Positions 29,682 to 40,186 are shown, counted from the stretch's first letter. The stretch is DNA of 64,000 bases from Seonamhaeicola maritimus (GCF_008056315.1 NZ_VRKQ01000008.1:62001-126000); one strand, 5' to 3'. The notes: generated by a model from the sequence alone, not told the origin. Numbers and translations are program-made.

Positions 29682-31043
29682 ATGAGTTCATTTCCAAGGG
29701 TAGGTATATTTTTATTAGTGATTTGTAGCAAGCCACAAACTATAAATAAAAAAGTACAAATGGCATTATGTGTTTTAATGCTAACAATCTCATTTCTTTT
29801 TTCACAAGAAAAGTATGTAGCACCACCACATCAAGAATTTGATGTCAACTCCATTATTTTGAAAACAAGGCTCAGAGAGTTAAATGAGGATATTTTAAGA
29901 AATGGTATTTTACTAGACACAACCATAACCAATAAGAAACTGCTTACGGGTTACAAATATGAACAATTTTACGATTGGGATTTATATTTTGAAAACATCT
30001 ACATGTCCTATTATGGTATTTCTAATTTTAATTTTGATAACCTCGAAGGCTTTTTTGCTATTCAGCATCCTGATGGCTTTATAAAAAGATGTTTCGGCCC
30101 AAAGCCATTTGGTCTTACCCATCATTTTAAACCTTTTATTGCTCAAATAATTGTATTGGGTTCTCGTCAGACCGGAAATTGGAAATGGGCAAAAAAATAT
30201 TATGAACAGACAAAACTATATTTAAAGCATTGGTTTGAATATGATACAGATAAAAACGGATTGTGCTTCTGGTCTGGTAAGCAAATGAAAGGATGGTCAG
30301 GGGCTTCTGATCATAGTGGTATGGATAACCAAAACACCCGTACACTCGGAAAGAGTGAAGGTGTTGACTTAAATTGTTATTTGGTTCGAGAGTTAGAAGC
30401 TATGGCTGTTATTGCAAAGGAGATTGGAAGGAAGAAAGATATTACCCAATATAAAGAGCACGCAAAACAATTAAAGGCTTTAATAAATGAACATTTATGG
30501 GACGATAAATCAGGCTTTTATTACGATAGAAATGAGGAGGACGGAAAAACCACATTCGTAAAATCTGTTTCTGGATTTACACCTATTTGGGCAGGTGTGG
30601 CTTCAAAGACTCAAGTTAAACGCATGGTGGAAGAACATTTGAAAAACACTAAAGAATTCTGGTCTACCTACCCCGTGCCTTCGTATGCTATGACAGAACC
30701 TGACTATCGCCAGAATTATCAAGGTCAAAAAGGATGTAACTGGAAAGGTAATACTTGGATTCCAACCAACTACATGATTTGCCATGGTTTAATGGATTAT
30801 AACTACGAGGAAATTGCTAAGGAAATTGCACTAAAAACTTATAATATGGTATTGGGAAATAAGGCTACACGTGAGTTTTACAATGCCGAGACTGGTGAAG
30901 GTAATGGAATGAATCCGTTTTTTGGGTGGTCATCTTTAGCTTATTTTTTACCTCTTGAGCTAGAGCTAGATTATAACCCTACCAATATAAATGAAACAAA
31001 TATTCAAAAATTGAGTGAAGAAATCGGCATCAATTTTAAATAA
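29682..31043 (+). CDS. Trehalase/GH63-like (alpha/alpha)6-barrel glycosidase
   Basis: 453 residues. Motifs QFYDWDLYFENIYMSYYG, GFIKRCFGPKPFGLTHHFKPFIAQ, WSGASDHSGMDNQNTR, GVDLNCYLVRELEAMA, GFTPIWAG, GNTWIPTNYMICHGL and FYNAETGEGNGMNPFFGWSSL are those of GH37/GH63-type inverting enzymes. D in SGMDN is the likely acid and E in YNAETGEG the likely base. The start is uncertain: ATG 29682 has a purine-rich leader but an odd N-terminus. ATG 29760 gives MALCVLMLTISFLFSQ, a signal-like stretch lacking its own basic residues (KK lies just upstream). Specificity may be an alpha-linked galactose, glucose or other sugar; trehalose is unlikely in this context. It follows sulfatase copy 3 by 7 bp. Confidence 0.7.
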   Translation: MSSFPRVGIFLLVICSKPQTINKKVQMALCVLMLTISFLFSQEKYVAPPHQEFDVNSIILKTRLRELNEDILRNGILLDTTITNKKLLTGYKYEQFYDWDLYFENIYMSYYGISNFNFDNLEGFFAIQHPDGFIKRCFGPKPFGLTHHFKPFIAQIIVLGSRQTGNWKWAKKYYEQTKLYLKHWFEYDTDKNGLCFWSGKQMKGWSGASDHSGMDNQNTRTLGKSEGVDLNCYLVRELEAMAVIAKEIGRKKDITQYKEHAKQLKALINEHLWDDKSGFYYDRNEEDGKTTFVKSVSGFTPIWAGVASKTQVKRMVEEHLKNTKEFWSTYPVPSYAMTEPDYRQNYQGQKGCNWKGNTWIPTNYMICHGLMDYNYEEIAKEIALKTYNMVLGNKATREFYNAETGEGNGMNPFFGWSSLAYFLPLELELDYNPTNINETNIQKLSEEIGINFK

Positions 31044-31049
31044 AAAAGA

Positions 31050-32582
31050 ATGTATAGAATAGTTAAATCATATTGTACGTTTGGTCTTCTATTGTTCATT
31101 ACAATGATATGTTCAAGGTGTGGATCGAAGGTAGAGGAAAAACAGCCGAACATATTATTTTGTATTGCCGATGACGTTAGTTTTATTCATACTTCAATTC
31201 AGGGTACGGCAGAGATAAGTACTCCAAATTTTGATAGAGTTGCTAGTCAAGGTGTTTTATTTAATAATGCTTATTGTAATGCTTCTTCGTGTGCGCCATC
31301 AAGAGCTTCTATTTTAACAGGACGAAATATATGGGAGTTGGAAGAAGGAGGGCTTTTATTTGGAGGCTTACCTAAAAAATTTCCGACATTTCCAAGTTTG
31401 TTAAGGCAGCATGGATATATTACAGGATATAGTGGTAAAGGCTATATGCCAGCTAATAGAAAAGAACCATATCAAGAGCAACCGTTGGCTCCTGAGTATA
31501 ACAAACTAAAGAATAAGGTTCCTCAATTCATGTCAAACAAAGATTATTCGGGAAATTTTGAAGAGTTTCTTTCAGAAAAAGACCATGATAAACCCTTCTT
31601 CTTTTGGTACGGTTCTCATGAAGCACACCGAAAGTATAAATCTGGAATTGGCGTTGAATCTGGTAAAGACATTTCTAAAATAAAAGTACCAGGGTTTTTG
31701 CCTGACAATGATTTAGTAAGAAGTGACATAGCCGATTATTATTATGAAATAGAATGGTTTGATGATCATTTAGGGAGAATGATTAAATCTTTGGAAGCAG
31801 TTGGAGAATTAGAAAATACCATCATCATTGTAACGGCAGATAATGGAATGCCATTTCCACGAGCAAAAAGTACATGTTATGATTATGGAACTCATATGCC
31901 ATTAGCAATTTGCTGGGGAAAAAAAATTAAAGGAGGTGCCAAAGTTGATGACTTTATCAGTTTTACTGATTTCTCTCCCACCTTATTAGAGGCCTTAGGG
32001 CTTGAAGCTCCGGAGGGAACTACTGGTAATAGCTTTTTAGATGTTTTGCTCTCAGGAAAAAGCGGGCAAGTAGATGCAAACCGAGATAAAGTATTCACGG
32101 CATTAGAGCGCCATACGTATTGCCGACCGGATGGAATGCCTTACCCAATTAGAACGATTAGAAAGGGTGATTGGTTATATATTGAGAATTTTGAACCAGA
32201 CAGATGGCCTGCAGGAGATGCCGATTTTAAGTCACCACATCAGGGTATCTATGGTGATATAGATGCTAGTCCTACACGTACTTATTTAATTGAAAATAAA
32301 GAGGACGATTCTATAAAATATTATTCGAATTTATCTATATCAAAACATCCAAAAGTAGAGCTGTATAATGTAAAAGAAGATCCCTACAACTTATACAATC
32401 TAGCTTTAGAAGAAAAATATATAGAACGGTGTAAAGCATTAAAATCAGAATTATTCAACTATTTAAAAGAAACAAATGACCCTAGAATGGATGGGAAATC
32501 CCCATGGGATAATTACCCATACTTTTTCAATGGGTTTGAAGAAAAACATTTAAAGGCCATTGGTCAAAGAGATAATAATTAA
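31050..32582 (+). CDS. S1 family sulfatase, sulfamidase (S1_8)-like
   Basis: 510 residues. The signal ends near MICSRCGS, with a possible lipobox. Formylglycine site C81 (CAPSR, SILTGRN). TADNGMPFPRAK and NFEPDRWPAGD are typical of the sulfamidase-like group that includes human SGSH, so an amino-sugar or similar substrate is possible, though marine relatives act on other sugars. The usual GKWH motif is SGKGYMP, with no His. HEAHRKY in place of APHxP is also typical of this group. The sulfatase at 55163 is a paralogue of the same type. The gene lies 6 bp after the trehalase-fold gene. Confidence 0.88.
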   Translation: MYRIVKSYCTFGLLLFITMICSRCGSKVEEKQPNILFCIADDVSFIHTSIQGTAEISTPNFDRVASQGVLFNNAYCNASSCAPSRASILTGRNIWELEEGGLLFGGLPKKFPTFPSLLRQHGYITGYSGKGYMPANRKEPYQEQPLAPEYNKLKNKVPQFMSNKDYSGNFEEFLSEKDHDKPFFFWYGSHEAHRKYKSGIGVESGKDISKIKVPGFLPDNDLVRSDIADYYYEIEWFDDHLGRMIKSLEAVGELENTIIIVTADNGMPFPRAKSTCYDYGTHMPLAICWGKKIKGGAKVDDFISFTDFSPTLLEALGLEAPEGTTGNSFLDVLLSGKSGQVDANRDKVFTALERHTYCRPDGMPYPIRTIRKGDWLYIENFEPDRWPAGDADFKSPHQGIYGDIDASPTRTYLIENKEDDSIKYYSNLSISKHPKVELYNVKEDPYNLYNLALEEKYIERCKALKSELFNYLKETNDPRMDGKSPWDNYPYFFNGFEEKHLKAIGQRDNN

Positions 32583-32600
32583 GAAAAGAATAATACTAAC

Positions 32601-34118
32601 ATGAGAAATAAAATGGTTAAACTATTAGTAGCCCTTGTTGCTACAGTATCTTTAACAAACGCGCAAGAAAAATTCAAGCCAAATTGGGACAGTTTAAAAA
32701 AGCACAAGCCAGCTCCAGAATGGTTTGCAGATGCAAAATTAGGAGTTTATTTTCATTGGGGAGTCTACAATGTTCCCGCAAATGGAAATGAGTGGTATGG
32801 TCGTTTTATGTATGAAAAAGACCGTAGAAAAAACTGGGGTAAGGACATTTACGATTATCACACCAAAACTTATGGTAGAGATATAGATTATCACGATTTT
32901 ATTCCACAATGGAAAGCAGAGAAATTTTCGGCAAAACGTTGGGTGGATATGTTTGAAAACATGGGAGCAAAATTTATTGGAACCATTGCAGAACATCATG
33001 ATGGCTTTTCATTGTGGAAAAGTGAAGTCAATCCTTGGAATTCTTTTGATAAAGGCCCAGGTATTGATGTGGTAAAAGAAATTGGTCAAGAAGTAAAAAA
33101 ACGTGATTTAAAATTCATGACTACGTTTCATCATGGTTTTCATATGCATTTTTATCCCAAAAAGGAGAATAGTTTCTTGCGCCCTTTAAGCATGCACGCA
33201 GCAACTTATAAAGACCCAGAGGTTCCTCAAGATGAAGAATACCGTATTCTTTACGGGAATACAACCTATAAAGAAGAATGTGATATTTGGTTAGGTAAAT
33301 TAAATGAAGTGATTGAGTCTAGTTGTCCGGATTATATTTGGATGGATTTTGCTCAAGGATATATTAAAGAAGATTATCGTTTGCAGTTTTTAGCTAATTA
33401 TTTCAACAAAGCAAAAGAATTAAATAAAGACGTAGTTGTAAATACAAAAGGAACATTTTTTCCAACCAATTTGGCGGTGGTTAATGTTGAAAGAGCAACC
33501 ATGGAAGATATTACCGATGAGGTTTGGGTAACCGATTTTCAATTAGGAAGTTCTTGGGGGTATAATAAAGACAAACGTACTGCTGTTGATCCACAAAAAA
33601 TGATAAAAATTTTAGCAGAAGTAATCAGTAAAAATGGTGTAATGATTTTAGCGGCTGCACCCATGGCTGAAGGTGTTATTCCAGTAGAACAGGCCGAAAC
33701 AATGAAAGAAATTGGAGCTTGGTTACAGTTATATGGAGAGGGAGTTTACAGTACCCGCCCATTTGTGGAATTCGGTCAAGGACCAACAGAACTTAAGCGT
33801 AACCCTGAAGACGAGTGGAATGATTATGGAGCAATCAAAGCTGGTTTATACGACTTAAATGCAAAAGACATTCGATATACCAAAAAAGATAAGAATGTAT
33901 ATGCAATACAATTGGGATGGCCTGGTTCTAAAAAAGAAATTGCACTAGAAACTTTTGCGGGAAAAGCCAAAGATTTAAAGATTAAGTCTATTTCAGTTTT
34001 AGGCTCAAAAGAAAGAATAAAGTGGAAAAAAACAGCGGATGGATTAGTGGTTACTTCACCAAAAAAGAAACCTGCAAAAGGTGATGCTGCCATTGTATAT
34101 AGAATAAAATTAAGATAA
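32601..34118 (+). CDS. GH29 alpha-L-fucosidase-like enzyme
   Basis: 505 residues with signal peptide (…VSLTNAQ). It starts at ATG 32601; the in-frame Met five codons in is an alternative. Canonical GH29 motifs: WFADAKLGVYFHWGVY (His), EHHDGFSLWKS (131-140) and PDYIWMDF with nucleophile D249. The barrel is followed by a C-terminal beta-sandwich (about 400-505, ending in IKLR). GH29 retaining enzymes release L-fucose, and some release L-galactose. It keeps the HHDGF substrate-binding pair, unlike the two GH29 proteins at 52075 and 53631. It sits inside the sulfatase run, 18 bp from the previous gene and 7 bp from the next, suggesting exo-trimming after desulfation. Confidence 0.88.
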   Translation: MRNKMVKLLVALVATVSLTNAQEKFKPNWDSLKKHKPAPEWFADAKLGVYFHWGVYNVPANGNEWYGRFMYEKDRRKNWGKDIYDYHTKTYGRDIDYHDFIPQWKAEKFSAKRWVDMFENMGAKFIGTIAEHHDGFSLWKSEVNPWNSFDKGPGIDVVKEIGQEVKKRDLKFMTTFHHGFHMHFYPKKENSFLRPLSMHAATYKDPEVPQDEEYRILYGNTTYKEECDIWLGKLNEVIESSCPDYIWMDFAQGYIKEDYRLQFLANYFNKAKELNKDVVVNTKGTFFPTNLAVVNVERATMEDITDEVWVTDFQLGSSWGYNKDKRTAVDPQKMIKILAEVISKNGVMILAAAPMAEGVIPVEQAETMKEIGAWLQLYGEGVYSTRPFVEFGQGPTELKRNPEDEWNDYGAIKAGLYDLNAKDIRYTKKDKNVYAIQLGWPGSKKEIALETFAGKAKDLKIKSISVLGSKERIKWKKTADGLVVTSPKKKPAKGDAAIVYRIKLR

Positions 34119-34125
34119 GTGGATT

Positions 34126-35550
34126 ATGAAATTTAGCATTACAGTTTTAATTTTTAGTTGTTTTCTTGGGTTGAAGACTATAAGTGCACAAGATCAACCA
34201 AACTTTATTGTCATTTTTACAGATGACCAAGGTTACGAAGATTTGAGTTGTTTTGGTTCAAATAAATTGAAAACTCCCAACTTAGACCAAATGGCAAAAG
34301 AAGGAGTGAAACTAACAAGTTTTTACGTGGCTTCATCTGTTTGTTCCCCTTCAAGAGCAGCATTGTTAACTGGAAGAATGCCTAAACGAGTTGGTGTTCC
34401 GGGGGTTTTGTTTCCAAGGAAAAATGAAAAAGGATTACCTACTGAAGAAATAACAATTGCAGAATTATTGAAAGAGAAAAATTATGCTACTACTTTGGTT
34501 GGTAAATGGCATCTGGGACATGATAAAAAGTATTTGCCATTAAATCAAGGCTTTGATTCTTATTATGGAATTCCATATAGTAATAATATGTCAATAGCTG
34601 ATGGCATCGATATATCCCCAAATATTGTTTTTAATGATGGATATACAAGTGAAAAAATGTATTCAGACATTAGCAAAATAGAATCAGAATCTAAAAAAGG
34701 AGCAAAAAATAGTTTAAAGAATAAACCACCTCTAATGCGAGGGAATCAGATTGTTGAGTATCCAACAAATCAGAATACATTAACAGAAAGGTATACCAAA
34801 GAAGCCATTTCCTTTATTAAACAAAATAAAAACAAACCTTTCTTCTTGTATTTCGCTCACTCTTTCCCACATGTGCCTATTTATGCTGGTGATAATTTTA
34901 AAGGGTCTAGTGGTACATCTCCATTTTATGATGCAGTTCAAGAAATTGATTGGAGTGTTGGCGAAGTAATGAAAGCTTTAAAAGAAAACGGTTTAGATAA
35001 AAATACAATCGTAATTTTTACTTCAGACAATGGACCCAATAGTCATGGTTCAGCAAAACCTTTGAAAGGAAGAAAATTTGACACCTATGAAGGTGGGCAA
35101 AGAGTTCCAGCAATTTTTTGGGCACCTAATAAAATAAAATCGGGCATGGTGAGTGATGAGATTGTTTCATCCTTAGATATATTACCAACAATTGCATCAT
35201 ATGCCAATATTCCGTTACCAAATGATAGGGTTTTTGACGGTTATGATATGTCTGATTTCTTGAAAGGGAAAATGGAGCAGTCACCAAGAAAAGAAATGTT
35301 TTTCTATGGATCAAACTCGACTGAAATTGATGGTATCCGATTGGGTGATTGGAAATATTTGATAAATGGTTATAGAAAAACGTCTTGGAGAAAGCTTACT
35401 GAAGAAGATTTAAAAATGAAGCTTTTCAATTTAAAGGAAGATAAATCGGAATCTAGAAATCTAATTGAAACTAAGACTAAAAAAGCGAATGAACTTGTAA
35501 GGAGAATGCAACGTTTTGACAGGGATTTAGAAAAGGATATTTCAAAATAA
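34126..35550 (+). CDS. S1 family sulfatase
   Basis: 474 residues with signal peptide (…LKTISAQ). Formylglycine site C73 (CSPSR, LLTGRMP). FTDDQGYEDL, GKWHLGHD, FPHVP and TSDNGPNSHG are canonical, as is KGRKFDTYEGGQRVPAIFWAP for the N-acetylgalactosamine-6-sulfatase/arylsulfatase A-like group. Compared with typical members there is an Asn/Lys-rich insertion around residues 180-215 (KIESESKKGAKNSLKN). It is among the shortest sulfatases of the window. It starts 7 bp after the GH29 gene. Confidence 0.92.
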   Translation: MKFSITVLIFSCFLGLKTISAQDQPNFIVIFTDDQGYEDLSCFGSNKLKTPNLDQMAKEGVKLTSFYVASSVCSPSRAALLTGRMPKRVGVPGVLFPRKNEKGLPTEEITIAELLKEKNYATTLVGKWHLGHDKKYLPLNQGFDSYYGIPYSNNMSIADGIDISPNIVFNDGYTSEKMYSDISKIESESKKGAKNSLKNKPPLMRGNQIVEYPTNQNTLTERYTKEAISFIKQNKNKPFFLYFAHSFPHVPIYAGDNFKGSSGTSPFYDAVQEIDWSVGEVMKALKENGLDKNTIVIFTSDNGPNSHGSAKPLKGRKFDTYEGGQRVPAIFWAPNKIKSGMVSDEIVSSLDILPTIASYANIPLPNDRVFDGYDMSDFLKGKMEQSPRKEMFFYGSNSTEIDGIRLGDWKYLINGYRKTSWRKLTEEDLKMKLFNLKEDKSESRNLIETKTKKANELVRRMQRFDRDLEKDISK

Positions 35551-35619
35551 CTTGGTTTAAAATTTTGAATGTGCCCTTTTAAAGTAAAAGTGGTGAAAGT
35601 TTATTCAAGAATATTAAAT

Positions 35620-37080
35620 ATGAATCATAAAAACAGATTACCTGATAGAAGAAGTACTAGGCTGTTTCTTACTTTGCTGATTTGCAATCTATTATTTTCT
35701 ATCGCTATTACAGCCCAAGGAGAAAATGAGAATTGGCACATACCCGATTTATCGGGTAAATATAAAGCCCATCCTAATGGTGTATTTGTAGAGTTGGCAG
35801 ACTCTATACCTATTCGTGGTACTCTATATCGAATTAGAGTGCCAAAAAACTGGAATGGATTTTTAATTAGTGATTTGGATTATTATAAATCAGCAGATTC
35901 CCATCGAAATGTGAAACTTTTAGAAATGGGATATGCCTTATCGGGAACAAAAAGACGTGCGGGTCGAATGTTGGCTTATGATCCGGCTCATGAAATACAC
36001 GATTTGATTTCTGTGCTAGATATATTTGAAGCTAACTTTGGAAAACCCAGAAGGACAATTCAATTGGGCTGTTCTGGGGGCGGTACCGTTACAATTGCCA
36101 TGGCCGAAATACATCCGGATAGAATAGATGGAGCAATTGCACTTTGTGGAGCAACAAGTCCCTGGATGGCTAATACACATTTAGATGCGTTTTTTGTACT
36201 AAAGGCACTTTTAGCTCCAGAACTTCCAATTTTAGATATTCCGCTAAAAGGTCTGGAAATGCAAAAAATTGCTCAAGACTGGCAAGAGGTTGTTAGGGCA
36301 GCTCAACAAACACCAGAAGGACGGGCCAGAATAGCTTTGGCAATAACAATTGGACAATGGCAGGCCTGGGGAGGAAAAGGGGAAGCTCCAGTACCCAACC
36401 CAAATTTGAAAAACACAATGGAATTACAGAAAAGTATGTATGAAAGTTTGGTTGGTCTTCTGCCTAGTAGAGGGACCTTTGGGACTACTATGATTGAACT
36501 TGCTGCACCAGGACAAATAAAATGGAATACCGGTGTTGATTACAGAGAGTTTTATAAAAACGGAAACGAACTATATAAAAAAACGGTTGAGAAATTATAT
36601 AAAGAAGCCGGAATAAGTTTAAGAGGTGATATTGATAAAATCAATGATTTTCCAAGATTTAAAGCAGATGCCTCTGCAAAACAATGGTGGAGTAAACCAG
36701 GACGAACACATATAGGTGAACCTAAAATTCCTTTTTTAAGATTAAGTACTAGTGGAGATGGATTAGTATATCCTGCAATGGTAAAGGGTTATGAAGATTT
36801 AGTAGTTAAAAATGGTTATTCAGAGCTCTTTCGTAGTGCTTATGTAAATAGATGGGGTCATTGCACTTTTACAGTAGGAGAATGGTTAGCAGCTATTGAA
36901 ACATTGAAGCAGCGAATTGATTCTGGGGTCTGGCCAAGTACAAAGCCCGCTAACCTAAATAAATTATCTAAGAAATTGGATCCAGATTCTAAGTCTGAAT
37001 ATTTTAAGTTTAAAACAGTAAAAAAGTACAATCGCACTTGGGTGCCAGGAATTGAAGACTTTATAGGAGATAATGAATAG
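35620..37080 (+). CDS. Secreted alpha/beta-hydrolase (putative carbohydrate esterase)
   Basis: 487 residues from ATG 35620, chosen because it gives a signal peptide (basic start, LFLTLLICNLLFSIAITAQ); an in-frame ATG at 35569 adds 17 residues with no matching feature. The nucleophile elbow is LGCSGGGTV with S152, in the G-x-S-x-G pattern. STSGDGLVYPAM and RWGHCTFT supply the likely Asp and His of the triad. A helical cap of about 150 residues lies between. Removal of an acyl or aryl group from the polysaccharide is inferred from context. Peptidase or tannase-like activity cannot be excluded. The last 8 bp overlap the next sulfatase gene, indicating translational coupling. Confidence 0.6.
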   Translation: MNHKNRLPDRRSTRLFLTLLICNLLFSIAITAQGENENWHIPDLSGKYKAHPNGVFVELADSIPIRGTLYRIRVPKNWNGFLISDLDYYKSADSHRNVKLLEMGYALSGTKRRAGRMLAYDPAHEIHDLISVLDIFEANFGKPRRTIQLGCSGGGTVTIAMAEIHPDRIDGAIALCGATSPWMANTHLDAFFVLKALLAPELPILDIPLKGLEMQKIAQDWQEVVRAAQQTPEGRARIALAITIGQWQAWGGKGEAPVPNPNLKNTMELQKSMYESLVGLLPSRGTFGTTMIELAAPGQIKWNTGVDYREFYKNGNELYKKTVEKLYKEAGISLRGDIDKINDFPRFKADASAKQWWSKPGRTHIGEPKIPFLRLSTSGDGLVYPAMVKGYEDLVVKNGYSELFRSAYVNRWGHCTFTVGEWLAAIETLKQRIDSGVWPSTKPANLNKLSKKLDPDSKSEYFKFKTVKKYNRTWVPGIEDFIGDNE

Positions 37081-38491
37081 TATTAGAAGATTTTTAATAG
37101 TAATTACATCATTGATTTTTACTGTGTCTGTTTTTTCACAGATTGTAAAAAAACCAAACATCATTTTAATTATGGCAGATGACGTTAGCTGGAATTGTTT
37201 TGGAACGTATGGTGCCGAAGATTATAAAACGCCTAATATTGATGCTTTAGCTTCTGAGGGAATGAAATTTAACCATTGTTATTCCACACCAATTTGTACG
37301 CCTTCAAGGGTTAAAATCATGACCGGGCAATATAATTTTAGGAATTACACACATTTCGGGTATCTGAATCCTAACGATAAGACCTTTGCTCATTTACTGA
37401 AAGATGCAGGATACAAAACGGCTATTGCCGGTAAATGGCAATTGAATGGGCTTTATAATAAATTGGAAGGCCATTTAGATAAAGATAGACCTCAAAAAGC
37501 TGGTTTTGATGTGTCCTGTTTGTGGCAAGTAACAACTGGGAAAACTGGAGAAAATGGAGGCGAACGTTTTTGGAGTCCCCCGTTGCTGCAAAATGGAGAA
37601 TTTCTAACCAAAGAAGATAATGCCGGAAAATATGGGCCGGATATCATGTCGGACTTTGTTTGCGATTTCATTGAAAAGAACAAAGATGAACATTTCTTTG
37701 TGTACTATCCCACCGTTTTGGTACATAGCCCTTTTGTACCAACACCCGATACCATAGGCAATCAACCCAGAAGCCATGATGCGAATAAAACCCCCAAAGA
37801 TCAAGAGTCTAAAAAAGCCAATTACGTGGCCATGGTGAATTACCTGGATAAAATAGTGGGTAAGATAGTAGCAAAAGTGGAAGCCGTTGGTCAACTTGAT
37901 AATACCATCATACTCTTTACTTCAGATAACGGAACAGCCTCAATAACCTCGAGATGGAATGGACAAGATATAAGGGGAGCAAAAGGGAGAACCGTAGATA
38001 TGGGAACACATGTGCCATTGGTGACCTATTGGAAAGGGCATACACCAAATGGTTTGGAAAGTGATGATTTAATTGATTTCACCGATTTCTACACCACCTT
38101 TGCTGAAGCCTCTTCGATTGAACTGGGTGAAGATGACCCCTTTGATGGGAGAAGTTTTTTACCGCAACTTCGAGGGCAAACAGGTGCTCCTCGTGATTGG
38201 GTGTTTTGGCAATATCAACCTTATTGGGGAAAATTTAAAGGCATTCAGTTTGTACGAAATCAAACATATAAATTATATAAAGATGGTGCCTTATATAATG
38301 TCCCTAATGATATTCATGAAAAGCATAATCTGATATCAGAATCAAATAATGTGTCAGTTCAAAAAGCAAAAAATAGTCTTCAAAAGGTATTAGATAAGGC
38401 ACCTCCTGCTCCAGTAGTTGAAGGAGGAAGGAATGCCACTGAACGTGTAGTGTATCCTAGTTGGAAGAACCTTATTAATCCAAATGATTAA
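37073..38491 (+). CDS. S1 family sulfatase with GKWQ variant motif
   Basis: 472 residues with signal peptide (…VSVFSQ). The start ATG overlaps the previous stop by 8 bp. Formylglycine site C75 (CTPSR, KIMTGQYNFRNY). MADDVSWNCFGTYG and TSDNGTAS are the metal motifs. AGKWQLNG (K121, W122, Q123) has Gln in place of His. The reading VHSPFVPTP replaces APHxP but keeps a His. CPATRs and GKWQL occur together in a recognisable S1 subgroup, so this is probably subgroup-specific rather than inactivating. A 12-bp gap leads to the next sulfatase. Confidence 0.88.
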   Translation: MNSIRRFLIVITSLIFTVSVFSQIVKKPNIILIMADDVSWNCFGTYGAEDYKTPNIDALASEGMKFNHCYSTPICTPSRVKIMTGQYNFRNYTHFGYLNPNDKTFAHLLKDAGYKTAIAGKWQLNGLYNKLEGHLDKDRPQKAGFDVSCLWQVTTGKTGENGGERFWSPPLLQNGEFLTKEDNAGKYGPDIMSDFVCDFIEKNKDEHFFVYYPTVLVHSPFVPTPDTIGNQPRSHDANKTPKDQESKKANYVAMVNYLDKIVGKIVAKVEAVGQLDNTIILFTSDNGTASITSRWNGQDIRGAKGRTVDMGTHVPLVTYWKGHTPNGLESDDLIDFTDFYTTFAEASSIELGEDDPFDGRSFLPQLRGQTGAPRDWVFWQYQPYWGKFKGIQFVRNQTYKLYKDGALYNVPNDIHEKHNLISESNNVSVQKAKNSLQKVLDKAPPAPVVEGGRNATERVVYPSWKNLINPND

Positions 38492-38503
38492 GAATTAGGA
38501 CAG

Positions 38504-40186
38504 ATGAAGGTAACTGATATTATTAAGTATATGAAAATTAAAAGCTTTAAAATGAAGTACTCACTGTTACTTATAGGCATTTTGATGACGCAATTAATCC
38601 TCGCGCAGAAAAATGAACGCCCCAATATCATATTCATTCTTACGGACGACCAGTCTTATGGAATGATGGAGTGTACAGGGAACAAAATTATTAAAACACC
38701 CAATCTCAATAAATTAGCAAATGAAGGGGTTTTGTTTACCAATGCTCATATTACAAGTGCTATCTGTACACCCAGTAGAGTGTCTATCTTTTTGAGTCAG
38801 TATGAACGTAAGCATGGTGTGAATTTCAATTCTGCTACAGCAGTTTCTGAGGATGCTTGGGCACAATCCTATCCTGTTTTAATGAGAGAGGCAGGGTATT
38901 ATACAGGTTATATTGGCAAAAATCATGCACCTATAGGTCTAGGTGGATATGAAAGTGGGGTTTTAGAACAAAGCTTTGATTTTTGGTATGCTAGCCATGG
39001 CGGTGTGTATTTCTATCCAAAGGAAAAAAGAAAGATTTATAAAGATGCTATTGCCAATACTCAGGTTGAAATTTTAGAAGAAGGTGTGGAGCAGTTTTTA
39101 GATCCGAATGCGAGACGACTAAAAGGAGCTATCAGTTTTCTAGAAAGTAGACCAAAAGAAAAACCATTTTTACTTAATCTCAATTTTAATATTCCACATG
39201 GTGCTACTACGCAAACCATGCGCCAAAAAGAAACGGATGACGATATTTATCGTACATTATATCGTAATTTAGACATTCCATTACCCGATAATTATATTGC
39301 TAAAGCTGATATAGAAAGCCCCAAGTTACCAGCTTCATTACATCGTGCCAGAGACCGACAAGCGGGTTATAATTATGTGGATACCCCAGAAGGTTTTAAA
39401 GAGCGATATATTCGTCAATTACAATGTATAACTGGTGTTGATAGGATGATAGGTAAGCTAAGAAAAAAGTTAAAAGAACTAAAACTGGATAAAAATACCA
39501 TAATCATTTTTACTTCAGACCATGGCCTTTTCATGGGAGAGCATGGTTTGGGGGGTAAAGCATTATGCTACGAAAAAACGACACATGTACCTATGTTTGT
39601 TTATAATCCAAAGCAGAAAAAGGGCTATAAGAGCGACGCTTTAGTACAAACCATTGATGTTGCTCCTACCATACTATCTTTGGCTGGTGTTAAAATCCCA
39701 GAAGCATTCCAAGGAAAAGATATTTCAGGATTTGTAAAAGGAGATAAGTCAAAAGTGAGAGACTATCTTTATACAGAGAATTTATGGTCTACAAGCTTTG
39801 GGAATCCAAGGTGTGAAGCAGTACAAACCAAAGATTGGAAGTATATTAGGTATTATGCTAATCATAACCCTTCTGCAACCGAAAAAATTAAGTTAGCTAA
39901 AGCATTTAATATGCCTTTACGGACCATGCTCTATGAGGTGCATCCTAGTCAATTGGCAATCTATCGCGGTTTTATTGAGAACCCTATAAATGGTGAGGAA
40001 CCGGTTTATGAAGAATTGTATAATTTGACTAATGACCCAAGTGAAGTATTTAATTTAATTGATAAACCAGAGCATAAAGAGGTTCTAAAAGAATTAAGGT
40101 TAGCTTGGAACAAGGAAATTGCAAATGCCCGAGGAAGGGGGAAACCAAAAGTGGTGGTTTATACTAATACTAAATCGAAAATTTAG
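38504..40186 (+). CDS. S1 family sulfatase, N-acetylglucosamine-6-sulfatase-like
   Basis: 560 residues from ATG 38504; ATGs at 38531 and 38552 are alternatives, and the last gives the neatest signal peptide (MKYSLLLIGILMTQLILAQ). Numbering from 38504, the formylglycine site is C88 (CTPSR, then VSIFLSQY, so the usual TGRY is lost). The GKWH site is GKNHAPIG, keeping Lys and His. TSDHGLFMGEHGLGGKALCYEKTTHVPMF is characteristic of S1 enzymes related to N-acetylglucosamine-6-sulfatases. The position of the sulfate removed here is unknown. It lies between two other sulfatases in the main run. Confidence 0.9.
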   Translation: MKVTDIIKYMKIKSFKMKYSLLLIGILMTQLILAQKNERPNIIFILTDDQSYGMMECTGNKIIKTPNLNKLANEGVLFTNAHITSAICTPSRVSIFLSQYERKHGVNFNSATAVSEDAWAQSYPVLMREAGYYTGYIGKNHAPIGLGGYESGVLEQSFDFWYASHGGVYFYPKEKRKIYKDAIANTQVEILEEGVEQFLDPNARRLKGAISFLESRPKEKPFLLNLNFNIPHGATTQTMRQKETDDDIYRTLYRNLDIPLPDNYIAKADIESPKLPASLHRARDRQAGYNYVDTPEGFKERYIRQLQCITGVDRMIGKLRKKLKELKLDKNTIIIFTSDHGLFMGEHGLGGKALCYEKTTHVPMFVYNPKQKKGYKSDALVQTIDVAPTILSLAGVKIPEAFQGKDISGFVKGDKSKVRDYLYTENLWSTSFGNPRCEAVQTKDWKYIRYYANHNPSATEKIKLAKAFNMPLRTMLYEVHPSQLAIYRGFIENPINGEEPVYEELYNLTNDPSEVFNLIDKPEHKEVLKELRLAWNKEIANARGRGKPKVVVYTNTKSKI